From Sugiyamaella lignohabitans (Eukaryota > Ascomycota > Dipodascomycetes > Dipodascales > Trichomonascaceae), in NCBI RefSeq assembly GCF_001640025.1, contig NC_031673.1, positions 124,001 through 188,000 of the forward strand: a stretch of 64,000 bases of DNA. The letters run 5' to 3'. Of this stretch, positions 12,013 through 21,711 are shown piece by piece; position 1 is the stretch's first letter, and every line of letters begins with the position of its first letter. A program made the translations under genes and the position numbers. The notes under the pieces were generated by a model. It saw only the letters and a program-made list of their open reading frames with translations. It did no database searches and had not been told where the DNA came from.

Positions 12013-12121
12013 GGACGGTTGGTGGATGACACCGACACAAGTTGTACAGTTTTTATATTATTACGCATAGAAATTACATGTTAGTTGCTTTTTTATCTGT
12101 TTCTATTTATACAACAGCAGA

Positions 12122-15100
12122 CTAATTAACCCATTGTCTGGCGTTGCGGAACAGTCTTAACCATGGACCGTCCTCAAAGTCGAGATCCTTGGGGTACCAC
12201 GAGTTGGCTTCCTTGATAACAACACGTTCGGGATGGGGCATCATGGCCAAGACACGACCATTAGGTGTGCGAATACCGGTAATACCTTCGGGAGATCCGT
12301 TGGGATTAAATGGATACTTTTCAGTGACCTTTCCATAGTTGTCAACGTATCGAACAACAGCAAGGTTATCGTGAGAAAATTTCTTCAAATGGTCCTCACT
12401 ATCGAACGAGGCATAACCTTCACCATGGGCAACAGCGACAGGGAATCTGGATCCACGCATAGAGTTGAGGAAGATACTAGGTTCGGTACCAGGAGCACTG
12501 TCGTCAACAATCTCGACAACAACGGTACGAGCCTCGTATTGCTCTGACAAGTTACGCTCAAAAGAGGGCCAGTTATCAGCTCCTGGCAAAAGCGATTTGA
12601 TTCTAGATAAGAACTGACAACCGTTGCAGACACCGATAGCAAAGGTATCCTTTCTGTCGTTGAAAAAGTGCGAGAACTCCTTCTTGAGATTATCGTGGAA
12701 AAGAACAGATTTAGCCCATCCGGCACCTGCACCAAGAACATCACCATAAGAAAATCCACCACAAGCAGCAAAACCCACAAATTCATTCAGAGACACTTGT
12801 TTCGACATCAAATCGGACATGTGTACATCAATGGGGGTGAAACCAGCTTGTTGCATAGCATAGGCCATTTCAACATGACCATTAACACCTTGTTCACGTA
12901 AAATAGCAACCTTAGGCTTATGAGTAAGAAGATTGGCGGGAATAGGTGTGTTTTCAAATGTGAGCTTAAAAGACAAACCTGGGTCGGAATTGTCAGCAAT
13001 ATTACTAAATTCCTGGTCAGCAGCCTTTGGATTATCTCTAAGTCTCTGCATTTTGTATGAGGTCAAAGACCAGGTTTGTTGGAGAGCAGCACGAGATTCC
13101 TCCCATGCAGGCTGGCCATTGAATCTGAGGGAGATAGCTTGGTCTTTAGCAGACTTTACAGTACCAACAACCGAAATGACAGACTCTGGAACACCAGCTT
13201 CAAGCAGAACAGCCTTGAAACCTTCGACATCAACAACCTGGAATACAGCACCGAGTTCTTCATTGAACAAAGAAGCAACCAGGTCGCTACTAGGATCTTC
13301 AACATCAAGGTGGAGACCGACACGACCGGCAAAAGCCATTTCCAAAGCAGTGACAAGAAGACCACCATCAGATCTATCATGATATGCCAATACAAGATCA
13401 TCTTTCTTGTGTAAAGTCTCCAATGCATGGAGGAATGATTTCAACAATTTGGCATCCACATCAGGAGCCTCATTACCAATTTGTCCATAGACTTGAGCAA
13501 CAGCAGAACCGCCCAATCTATTCTTTCCAGCACCGAGGTCTACAAGGACCAATTTGGAGCCTTCAATTCTCTCCAATTGAGGAGTCCAAGTGCGACGCAC
13601 ATCATTGACAGGGCCGAAAGCAGTAATGACAACTGACATTGGCGATGTTACCTCCTTCTTATCCCACTTCATCTTCATAGACATGGAATCTTTACCGACA
13701 GGGATTGCAATACCGAGCTCTGGACATAGATCCAAACCAATAGCCTGGACAGCTTCGTACAAAGCGGCACCTTCACCCTCATGGGCAGGAGCAGCCATCC
13801 AGTTAGCAGAAAGTCGGATGCGCTCCAAAGTAGTATCAGAAGCAAAGATATTGAGAAGCGACTCAGCAACTGAAAGTTTGGCAGAAGCACCAGCATTAAT
13901 AAGGGCCACAGTAGGACGTTCACCGATACCAAATGCCTCACCAGTATGGATTCCAGCACCGTGTGAAGTAATAGTAACAGCAACATCGGCGACAGGTACT
14001 TGCCAAGGGCCAACCATTTGTTCACGGGCAATCAAACCAGTTACTGATCTATCACCAATAGTAATCAAAAATGACTTGGAGCCAACAGCAGGAAGTTTTA
14101 ATACCCTATCAGCAGCATCCTTGATAGAAATACTTGAGGTCTCAAAGTGCTCTAATTTCAATTGTCTGGTAGTGGCAACTCTGCTGAGCTTGGGTGGTTT
14201 ACCAAACAAAACAGACATTTCCATATCAATAGGAGTACAGTCAAGGAGTCTGTCGTGCAATACAAGTCGCTGTTCACTAGTGGCATAACCAACAACGGCA
14301 TAAATAGCACGTTCACGCTCACAAATGGCCTTGAAGGTATCCAAGTCAGATGGAGAGACACCCAAAACATAACGCTCTTGAGCTTCACAACACCAGATTT
14401 CCATAGGAGACATTCCAGGTTCAACATTGGGAACGTCTCTAAGCTCGAATCTAGCACCTAGGTCGTTATCATGAACCAATTCAGTCAAGGCATTGGATAA
14501 ACCACCAGCACCTACATCGTGAATCGACTGAATTGGGTTTGCTCCATCAAGAGCAACACAGGCATCGATGACCATTTGGGCACGACGTTGCATCTCGGGG
14601 TTTCCTCTTTGAACAGAGGCAAAGTCCAAGTCAACACTTCCCTCACCAGACGAGACGGAAGAAGCAGCACCACCACCCAGACCAATAAGCATAGAGGGAC
14701 CACCAAGAACAATCAAAGCAGCACCAGGAGTGATTTTGCGGTTCTTGAGAGCGAATTGGGGACGAATAGAACCCATACCACCAGCAAGCATAATGGGCTT
14801 GTGGAAACCACGAATCTCTTGCTTGCCAGCAGCATTGGTCACAGAAGTGGTCAAAGTACGGAAGTAACCGCCAATAGCAGGACGACCAAACTCGTTGTTG
14901 AAAGCAGCCGATCCAATTGGAGCTTCCAACATAATGTCCAAAGGACTTGAAATATGGGCAGGCTTGCCAACATCCAACTCCCAAGGTTGCTTGAAATCAG
15001 GAATCAACAAATCAGAAACTGAGTAACCAGATAAACCAGCCTTTGACTTGGAACCTCTACCAACAGCACCTTCATCTCTGATTTCACCACCGGAACCAGT

Positions 15101-16093
15101 AGCGGCACCAGGGAAAGGAGACACGGCAGTAGGGTGGTTGTGAGTCTCCACCTTGGTCAAAAAGTGTACAGTTTCCTTTATTTGCTGATACTCCTTGGTT
15201 TTGGGATCAGGGGCATAGTAGGTTGCTTCATGACCCTCAAGGACAGAGGCATTATCCGAGTAAGCCGAGATGGTGTATTTAGGGTTCTTTTCATGAGTGT
15301 TTCTAATCATCTTGAAAAGGGAGTAAGGCTTGGCCTCGCCATCGATTTTCCAGTCAGCATTAAAGATCTTATGACGACAGTGTTCAGAGTTTACCTGTGC
15401 GAACATGAACAATTCAACGTCAGTAGGATCTCTGTTAGGGAAAGATGAAGTCAGATAGTCGATTTCGGGCTGATCCAGAGCCAAACCAAGAGATTTGTTA
15501 GCAGCAGCAATGCCATTTCGAGGAACTGAGACTAATGGCTTAGGTTCATGAGTAGCAAAGAAATCAGCCTTTTCGGGGATTCTTTCCAAGATAGACTGGG
15601 TCATTCTGTCGTAGATGAAATCAAGGAAAACACCAGACTTGAGATGTTCATCCAAGGGGAATCCCTTGCGAACTTGAATAATCAAAGCCAAACCTCTTTC
15701 GACTCGCTCGACATCGTCTACCAAACCACAGTTATGTAAGATATTGGTGGCTTTAGAGCTCCAAGGAGAAATAGTGCCCTTTCTAGGAACCACTCTCAAC
15801 AAATAAGCATTATCGGGGATCTGTTGGTTCTCACTGGTAATGGCATCAACTAATACCTTGGTTAATGGTTCATTTACATCAGGCTTCGAGTCGTATTCAA
15901 GCAACGAATTGAGAACAGTCAGCTTTTCGTTGTTCTTAGCAAGATCTGATCCATCTTTCACTGAAACATAATGAACATAGACAGTTCTCAAACCGATGAC
16001 TGCCGACGAATTGACCGCTGTATTGATGTTATTAATCAGTCCACTGACTCTGAAAGGCGAGTAAGCCACTGGACCAGGCAATGTTAACATCAT
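12122..16093 (-). CDS. ADE6: Phosphoribosylformylglycinamidine synthase (FGAM synthase)
   Basis: A 1323-residue single-exon frame; the first ATG is at 16093 (the open frame extends upstream only through a non-ATG codon). It catalyses ATP- and glutamine-dependent conversion of FGAR to FGAM, step four of de novo purine synthesis, in the cytosol. The order is the eukaryotic single-chain PurL layout: N-terminal PurS-like region, two AIRS-like synthase halves (EVHNHP-type motif seen as VETHNHPTAVSPFPGA; DGGLLVTALEMAF in the second half) and a C-terminal class I glutaminase. The glutaminase triad is visible: Cys1156 in GVCNGCQ and His1287/Glu1289 in PHPER. The length is close to the yeast enzyme (about 1350). 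The many open frames within it on both strands are shadows. Confidence 0.97.
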   Translation of the reverse strand: MMLTLPGPVAYSPFRVSGLINNINTAVNSSAVIGLRTVYVHYVSVKDGSDLAKNNEKLTVLNSLLEYDSKPDVNEPLTKVLVDAITSENQQIPDNAYLLRVVPRKGTISPWSSKATNILHNCGLVDDVERVERGLALIIQVRKGFPLDEHLKSGVFLDFIYDRMTQSILERIPEKADFFATHEPKPLVSVPRNGIAAANKSLGLALDQPEIDYLTSSFPNRDPTDVELFMFAQVNSEHCRHKIFNADWKIDGEAKPYSLFKMIRNTHEKNPKYTISAYSDNASVLEGHEATYYAPDPKTKEYQQIKETVHFLTKVETHNHPTAVSPFPGAATGSGGEIRDEGAVGRGSKSKAGLSGYSVSDLLIPDFKQPWELDVGKPAHISSPLDIMLEAPIGSAAFNNEFGRPAIGGYFRTLTTSVTNAAGKQEIRGFHKPIMLAGGMGSIRPQFALKNRKITPGAALIVLGGPSMLIGLGGGAASSVSSGEGSVDLDFASVQRGNPEMQRRAQMVIDACVALDGANPIQSIHDVGAGGLSNALTELVHDNDLGARFELRDVPNVEPGMSPMEIWCCEAQERYVLGVSPSDLDTFKAICERERAIYAVVGYATSEQRLVLHDRLLDCTPIDMEMSVLFGKPPKLSRVATTRQLKLEHFETSSISIKDAADRVLKLPAVGSKSFLITIGDRSVTGLIAREQMVGPWQVPVADVAVTITSHGAGIHTGEAFGIGERPTVALINAGASAKLSVAESLLNIFASDTTLERIRLSANWMAAPAHEGEGAALYEAVQAIGLDLCPELGIAIPVGKDSMSMKMKWDKKEVTSPMSVVITAFGPVNDVRRTWTPQLERIEGSKLVLVDLGAGKNRLGGSAVAQVYGQIGNEAPDVDAKLLKSFLHALETLHKKDDLVLAYHDRSDGGLLVTALEMAFAGRVGLHLDVEDPSSDLVASLFNEELGAVFQVVDVEGFKAVLLEAGVPESVISVVGTVKSAKDQAISLRFNGQPAWEESRAALQQTWSLTSYKMQRLRDNPKAADQEFSNIADNSDPGLSFKLTFENTPIPANLLTHKPKVAILREQGVNGHVEMAYAMQQAGFTPIDVHMSDLMSKQVSLNEFVGFAACGGFSYGDVLGAGAGWAKSVLFHDNLKKEFSHFFNDRKDTFAIGVCNGCQFLSRIKSLLPGADNWPSFERNLSEQYEARTVVVEIVDDSAPGTEPSIFLNSMRGSRFPVAVAHGEGYASFDSEDHLKKFSHDNLAVVRYVDNYGKVTEKYPFNPNGSPEGITGIRTPNGRVLAMMPHPERVVIKEANSWYPKDLDFEDGPWLRLFRNARQWVN

Positions 16094-16748
16094 CTTGTAC
16101 GGCACTATAGTTGTTAGACCCTGTCAAGACAGTGACAAAAGGAAGTCACAGACTTATCAGCTGACAATTTTTTCACAAATCAAAATAAAATCTATAATCC
16201 TCCTACAGAATAATCCATCCCATAGAAGAAACAGAAAGTTTCAAAGGAAGGATAGGAACGAGAGAATTGTTTCCGCCCATGGTCCCAACCCACAAATCCT
16301 ATGTCACCAGGGATCAAACCTAACAGTCAATAAAGTCCCAGGTCAAGTTCCTGATTAGAGCCGTCTCAAATCCTATACTCACATTGTTTTCAGACTCAAT
16401 CGGTGTTGGTATTACCAAACTGTTCGATGAAACGAAAGAACAAATCGAGAAACGAAAGAAAGAAGAAAGCCCCTTCCAATCAGTCAGTCTGCATCTGGAC
16501 TATGACTGGGTCTTCCTGCATCTCCTGCTGAACCCAATCTAAATTTTTTTTGTACATGGGTACGGCTGTTATCTTTTAAGAAGAAGCCGATCACTATAAA
16601 AAATAAGTGTGTCGATCATCAGCTGTAGTTCCTTTTCCTGCTGTTGGTGTTAAAGGTTTGTTAGATATTTTTGTGCTGCAATCCAAACAGCTTGAGCTGA
16701 ACTCTACTTTCCTTATATACATTTTTAACGCGGTGTCATTCTACTCTA
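16094..16748. other. Divergent promoter region between ADE6 and the UPF0390 gene
   Basis: 655 bases without a supported gene. A TATA-like TATAAAAA lies at 16595-16602, about 150 bases upstream of the UPF0390 ATG. I saw no clear Bas1-type TGACTC site for ADE6. Confidence 0.4.
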
Positions 16749-17036
16749 ATGGTCCAAACAGCTCTCAAGAAGTCGTCTTCTTTGGGCCCTACTAAGTCTG
16801 GCAAAGTGTCCAAACATAGCAAAAATCCCAAAAAAGCTGCCCCAAAACAAATTGCTCCAAAGAAGAGAGGGGCTGTAGAAGACAAGAAAATCGCTAAAAA
16901 GCACTCTGCTGCTCTGACATCTGCTACTGAGAAATTACTAGCTTCTCGTGTGGGTCATCTGGAACTTCTTAAAGGTACAAGAAGAGAGTTAGAAAAGAAG
17001 GAGAAGGAGAAGAAAAAGAAGGAGGCCAAGAAATGA
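16749..17036 (+). CDS. UPF0390 (DUF2462) small basic protein
   Basis: A 95-residue, lysine-rich protein starting MVQTALKKSSSLGPTKSGK, with the family-typical central IAPKKRG block and a basic, charged C-terminal coiled stretch rich in KEKKKK. This resembles the UPF0390/DUF2462 family (human C19orf53, Leydig cell tumour 10 kDa protein homologue), small nuclear/nucleolar-type proteins whose biochemical role is not established. Its TGA stop (17034-17036) overlaps the ATG of the next frame (17033-17035) in an ATGA arrangement, so both frames probably lie on one mRNA. The nearest TATA-like element is at 16595. Confidence 0.75.
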   Translation: MVQTALKKSSSLGPTKSGKVSKHSKNPKKAAPKQIAPKKRGAVEDKKIAKKHSAALTSATEKLLASRVGHLELLKGTRRELEKKEKEKKKKEAKK

Positions 17037-17281
17037 GTAACAAAAATGTTGAGTCTGTTGAGTCTACATCAAAACAGGATCACGAGCTTCCTAAATCTTT
17101 GCCAGTGAAAAAACTGCCCTCTTTTTATCAGACCAAAAAGCATGATGCATCCACAGTGTTTAGCGATATTTTGACCGCCGATGTCAAGCCTGTAACCATT
17201 CGTAGACCGTTATTGGCAGTTGAAGAGCGTATCAAAGTTGCTAAAAGAACTCGTGTTTTTGAAGATGAAGACAGTGATTAG
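17033..17281 (+). CDS. Small hypothetical protein overlapping the upstream stop codon
   Basis: An 82-residue frame beginning at the ATG embedded in the upstream ORF's stop (ATGA). The sequence has coding character: an acidic, polar N-terminus (MSNKNVESVESTSKQDHE), a central KKLPSFYQTKKHDASTVFSD block, then PVTIRRPLLAVEERIKVAKR and an acidic end EDEDSD. I do not recognise the family. There is no room for its own promoter and no intron consensus that would give it a separate start, so translation by termination-reinitiation from a bicistronic mRNA is the simplest inference. A programmed frameshift producing a fusion is the alternative. Confidence 0.55.
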   Translation: MSNKNVESVESTSKQDHELPKSLPVKKLPSFYQTKKHDASTVFSDILTADVKPVTIRRPLLAVEERIKVAKRTRVFEDEDSD

Positions 17282-17507
17282 CCTTTATTCTGTTTTAATT
17301 ATTTATTTGTTAGATGTATTACGTTTATTTCTGAAGATCTCGGGCTGTGGACTCAGTCCAAAACCGGTGGTTCCTCTCTTGGTTTCGTCGGAGCCTAAGA
17401 TTATTATATGCTGACTTATGTGTTGTGAGTATTGCGAAGAACAGAGCAGGATTAGTGGTGAAAGTACTGAAAGTACCTCTTAGCAGTAGTTGAACGTATT
17501 CTTGAGT
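17282..17507. other. Short intergenic stretch with possible decayed repeat
   Basis: Around 17340-17395 the order CAGTCC, CCGGTGGTTCCTCTC, TTCGTCGGAG loosely follows the inner half of the GC-rich repeat. This may be an old decayed copy, but the similarity is weak. Confidence 0.25.
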
Positions 17508-17986
17508 ATGGTCGAAATAAGCGAACCAAACGATTTTGCATATTACGGGTTTGTGAGTAAGCTACACGCCAAGGAAATCTGAATTATCAAGTCACAGTTA
17601 CTTTTCTATTAGCTTTTCTTGAAAAGCTGGCTCATATACATATTCCTGCTTTCGTTATCGATAATAGAACACGTGAAGACCCACTTGCTAAAAATTATAA
17701 GAACCTTAATTGTCGCAATCCACTTAAACGTTATGATGACGTTCCTGCTGCTTTATCTATTTGATCTTCCCAATTTCATTCTTCAGATAGCCTAGCTCCA
17801 GAATTACCAAACGTATCAAGAGAAAGAGGACAGAGACTATTCGGAATATATACAGACAGACTTATTCCAAACATCTTACTCGACAACCCGAATTCATTTT
17901 ATGAACTGTTTAGCATCTACCGAAAGTACAGAGAACAACACAAGAAAGATAGTATCAGAATCACGTTTTGCATACTGCAAGCTTAA
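17508..17986 (+). pseudogene. Broken or multi-exon ORF of unknown family
   Basis: An ATG at 17508 opens MVEISEPNDFAYYGFV. A candidate intron 17557-17612 (GTAAGC ... TTAG) would join it in frame to AFLEKLAHIHIPAFVIDN and RCNPLKRYDDVPAALSI-type coding sequence (the bases read NCRNPLKRY), which ends at TGA 17762-17764. The same frame then stays open for 73 more codons (SSQFHSSDSLAPELP, RERGQRLFGIYTDRLIPN, FYELFSIYRKYREQ) to TAA 17984-17986. The amino-acid composition on both sides of the TGA looks coding, so this may be a recently inactivated gene or one with an intron I cannot resolve. The proposed intron lacks the usual CTAAC branch point. Family not recognised. Confidence 0.35.
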
Positions 17987-18509
17987 ATTAATTATAATTG
18001 TCTGTAAAACTGTTAAATTACATGGTGCCCCTGGCAAACCATATTGGGTTTTTCCTGCATTGATCGACGATTGATAAGGTACGAATCTCTGGATAAGGAT
18101 ATCAGATGCAGGCTTGAATTTATATACAATACAATGTCTTAGTTTACTATGACAACAATACTATTTTAAATAAATCGATTCACTTACCAAAACCTACCTT
18201 CTTTTAAGCCGAGATATTTTATATTCACATTTCTCTTCTTGCCCTGTCTCGCTCTTCCTCCTTCCCTACCGCTTCTGTTCTTAATAGTCTTCCAGTAACT
18301 TTTGGTTCCTAAACTTTCTAGCCAACACTATATCTACTCGATTCAAATCAATTTATCTGTCCCTTAATTGTATCCCTGATAAATATATATGAACCAGAGA
18401 TGGAGTCATTACAACCGCTCATACGGATAAGGGCAAGGGTGAAGATAACGCATATAAGACCAACAGATGGACTACGAGAGCTACTCATCTGTTTATTAAC
18501 ATACTAACA
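17987..18509. other. TWF1 upstream region
   Basis: AT-rich sequence with pyrimidine-rich blocks around 18200-18300 (TTCTTGCCCTGTCTCGCTC type), as is common in yeast promoters. No gene seen. Confidence 0.35.
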
Positions 18510-19905
18510 ATGTCGAATCAATCGGGTATTCAAGGTAAGTAGTGATAATATACAAATGCTAGTGTGTTATGGAGCCAATGGAATTTGAGTCAATGCTGTA
18601 CTACGACTTTCAATTGAGTTCTCACTATCAGTCAATTGTGTCCAGCATTGAACATCAGGTGAGCTGGTCAAAATCGTCAATACTAGCCAAGGAACCAATT
18701 ACCAAGCCAGCTCTAAACTCCATTGTCCACTATCCCCGGTAACACCCCAATTTTCTAGAACTAACTAGTCAGTATCTTCTTCATTAGAAAAGGCGTTTCA
18801 AGACTTTGTCTCGAATGACGGAGCCCGAGCTATTGTATTGGAAATCAATAAAGGTGAGTAATCGAGCCAATTGCGAAGACTATTAAAATATAATAGACAG
18901 TTAGAATTGGCAAATGAAAAAAAATCTTGTAACGGTTAGTGGACAATGGCTAACTTGGCAGAATCATGTGAACCTGGAAAAGTCATCCCCAAACAGAGTG
19001 ACAGGTTTGAAGACGACTTTGATGGCATTCAGCGCCAATTGAACGCCAAAGAGGCTAATTACGTAGCTGTCAAGCAAAATGGTCCTGATGCCAAGTTTGT
19101 TTTCATTTCCTTTGTACCCGATGCTGCCCCAGTTCGAAGTAAAATGCTTTATGCATCGAGCAGCAATACTATATATAGAGAGCTAGGTGGTACACAGAGA
19201 TTCGCTACCAGCTTGTTTTGGACCGACCTTTCTGAAGTGAGCAGTTCAGGTTGGAATGCTCATGTCAAGCATGAACAAGCTACGGCTCCAATGACCGAAG
19301 AAGAGCGGTCTTTACAGGAGGTGCTACATCGCGAAGTTGACCAGATGATCGGAACCGGAGAGCGGAAAAACGAGATCCACCGAATCCAGCTCAGTGGAAG
19401 CTCCCGCAGTGGTACAGGTTTGTCGTTAGCCGTGGACGATGCGGTTCACGAAGCATTCAAACAATTGCATTCTGCAGAGCCAGGCAGTGCTCTTGGTTTG
19501 CATGTTGATATGGACCGAGAGTCGGTCATTGTCGGAAAACCCCTCTCCGCAGTCCACGCTGACAAACTCGGGGACCAGTTTATCGACGGCTCCAAACCAC
19601 AATATACCATTTATAAACACGCGAGTCCCACAGGAGAAACCGACAAAATCGTCTTCATCTACACCTGCCCCAGCGGATCCAAAATCAAAGAACGAATGGT
19701 ATACGCATCAAACCGCGAGTCGGTCGTATCCTTTGCTCGAACACACGTAGACGTGATCAAAGTCGTCGAGGCCACTGACGGTTCCGACATCTCCCACACC
19801 CAGCTTAACGACGAGTTGTACCCCGAGTCCTCAGAAACCAGCAGCACCTCATCCACCCCCCGTTCCGGCGGATTCGCTCGTCCAAAACGCCCTGGCAGAC
19901 GCTAA
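18510..19905 (+). CDS. TWF1: Twinfilin, actin monomer-binding protein (three exons)
   Basis: Exons 18510-18534, 18773-18853 and 18962-19905 join in frame to 349 residues. Intron 1 ends CTAACTAGTCAG and intron 2 ends CTAACTTGGCAG, both with the branch point next to the 3' site. The start reads MSNQSGIQVSSSLEKAFQDF, typical of twinfilin. Two ADF-homology domains follow: the first at ~10-145 (FVFISFVPDAAPVRSKMLYA) and the second at ~180-320 (IVFIYTCPSGSKIKERMVYA). Each carries the conserved pattern of an F-I-S/T core strand, K-M-L/M-V-Y-A-S and the long actin-binding helix. The tail is Ser/Arg-rich (SGGFARPKRPGRR), as used for capping-protein/PIP2 contact. Known role: sequesters ADP-actin monomers and caps filaments in cortical patches. 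The ATG at 18946 is intronic and not the start. A full-length GC-rich repeat begins 35 bases after the stop. Confidence 0.92.
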
Positions 19906-19939
19906 TTGTATATTATTCACTTTTACGACCGGGTGTGGA

Positions 19940-20075
19940 TGCCTCCGGCGGCTGGGGCTCTGCCCCAGACCCCGTGGCTCCTCTCGCTGCGCTCGAGTCG
20001 AAGTAGGGGAGTCCCAGAAACGCTCGCGAAGCGAGCACAACGGGGTCTGGGGCAGCGCCCCAGCCGCCGGAGGCA
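19940..20075. repeat. GC-rich foldback repeat, full copy (A)
   Basis: Two half-units in inverted orientation, with TGCCTCCGGCGG at the left and CCGCCGGAGGCA at the right. Each has a CTGGGGC/GCCCCAG hairpin. The left arm is CTCTCGCTGCGCTCGAG; the right arm hairpin is GCTCGC-GAA-GCGAGC. It lies between the stop codons of TWF1 and SFC1. Confidence 0.95.
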
Positions 20076-20143
20076 CAATCCAGGCACCAGAGAGTCTACA
20101 GCAATGCAAAATTTTGTTTTTTGTCGTAACTAAAGAACCCAGA

Positions 20144-21711
20144 TCACGCGGGAGTCTGGTTGAAGATGGGGATTTTGTTGAGCTGGCCGCGGGCCATTTC
20201 GTAGATGGTGAAGGTAACGGCCTGGCCAGGTGCCACTCTCATGATACGGGGTGTGATACCGCGGTACAGAGCAGCAGTTCCTTCTTGTTGGATGAGTTGT
20301 TTAGCAATTCGGGTGAATCTGGCCAGTCCGCTTTCGGTGGAATGGCCGCCTTCTCTTTGCATTCGGGTCTTGATTGTATCGAGAGGTGCGTTGGAAAGTG
20401 GTCCTAAAGCACCGGAAATCAGTCCGATAATGGATGTTTGCCATGATGGCAGCATCTGGTATTCTGGCTGTAATTCTTGAAGTTTGGCTTTGAGTCCAGA
20501 GTAGACTGTGAAGTTAACACCTTGGTTACTGGCCTGTCGTGCTGCTGTTAGCACCACTCCTCTATACATAGCACCGATTCCTTCCTCGCGAATCACTGTA
20601 TATACACAGTGGGCAGCATTTCTGTATTTAGGTCCTGTCACTGGGTCGACAAGCGAATGTGCTTGGGCTTGGAGTCGGATCTTAACAACCTCAGTAGGAT
20701 TCACAATCAGTACAGCTTCAGTCAGACCGGCACCCACACCTGCTACAAACGTGTTCAGCGTGGAAATGGGTTTATCAACGGGTGTCAATTTCTCCTTTAA
20801 ATACTCATACGTCGAAAATCGAATGGCCATCTTCGGCGTGATTCCAGCAATAACAGCTCCAAGTCCCTTATAAAGACCGAGCGGCGTTTCTTTCTGAACA
20901 ATGCGAATACCCGTTCGAATGAATCCCACGGGCTTGACTTTCTTTCCATCAGGGCCCACTTCCCGTCTTTTCAACTGCATTCGCACTTTAATAGTGTCTT
21001 TTCTCTCGGTTAGTACAAATCAATGGGGTTGAGGGGTCTGCCTCTGGCGGCTGGGGCTCTGCCCCAGACCCCGTGGCTCCTCTCGCTTCGCTCGAGTCGG
21101 TTTGTTTACGGTTCCAGGGGTTCTCGTGAAACAGGCGGTGTCTGTGGTCTCGGTGATCCGGGCTGATTTTCAGGGGAGAATGCAGCTGCCGAAGTACTGC
21201 CGAGCTGCTGCCGAAGGCAGGGATCGTAGAACAGCACCGCAGCTGATAGCGTACACGGCTGCATGGCAATCTGTGGGCATTGCATTCTCCGGGATCTGGT
21301 TGCTCATAGTCGTCCGCATCCCACGTGTTCTGGACCAGTCCGTCGCCTCCTGATCCGAAATTGATAAGCATAAACTTCAGGAATGGGGAAGCGAGAGTAC
21401 TCAGTTACGAGTAATGCTTGCTAGCTATGCTGTCTGATTTGTAATTCTCTGTTGCTAGATAACACATCCTGTAATCCAGAGTACCCCAATCATCTAACAG
21501 AGAAACTCCACAAAATAAAATTGGAACCCTGAAACCTGTAAACCCATTCAAATCATTCCCTTCCTGTTATGTACGAGAATCAACCTAAAATGAACCCTTG
21601 ATCTGTTGATTTCTACTCACCTAATGGATGACATGTTAACGCTTCCATACAGCCGGCAACACCGCCGGCTATTAAATCCACAACGGGCTTTCCCTTCTTC
21701 TTTTCAACCAT
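20144..21711 (-). CDS. SFC1: Mitochondrial succinate-fumarate carrier (two exons)
   Basis: Exon 1 is 21711-21621 (MVEKKKGKPVVDLIAGGVAG ...) and exon 2 is 20997-20144. The joint rebuilds CHPLDTIKVRMQ across the splice, total 314 residues. All three mitochondrial-carrier repeats are present with their Px[DE]xx[KR] signatures: PLDTIKVRMQ, PTEVVKIRLQ and PLDTIKTRMQ. Substrate-site features follow yeast Sfc1/Acr1 (GLYKGLGAVIAGITPKMAIR; GVNFTVYSGLK). Known role: inner-membrane exchange of cytosolic succinate for matrix fumarate, linking the glyoxylate cycle to gluconeogenesis on C2 carbon sources. The 623-base intron is the longest in the window and holds a half-copy of the GC-rich repeat (21039-21099). 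Its 3' splice site is an unusual AAAAG, 11 bases after TACTAAC. Confidence 0.95.
21039..21099 (+). repeat. GC-rich repeat, half-copy (B), inside SFC1 intron
   Basis: Begins TGCCTCTGGCGG (one C to T change), then the CTGGGGC-TCT-GCCCCAG hairpin and the CTCTCGCTTCGCTCGAG arm. In SFC1 sense the GGCA terminus faces the branch point. Confidence 0.93.

Noticed and set aside
12144..15739. Numerous open frames opposite or inside ADE6
   Set aside because: Shadows caused by biased codon use of the real gene; none has its own motif.
16094..16105. Extension of ADE6 to 16105
   Set aside because: The upstream codons start with GTG, not ATG; ATG at 16093 fits the conserved start.
18946..18961. ATG at 18946 (MANLA) as twinfilin start
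   Set aside because: It lies inside intron 2: CTAACTTGGCAG at 18950-18961 is the branch point and acceptor, and upstream exons supply the conserved twinfilin N-terminus.
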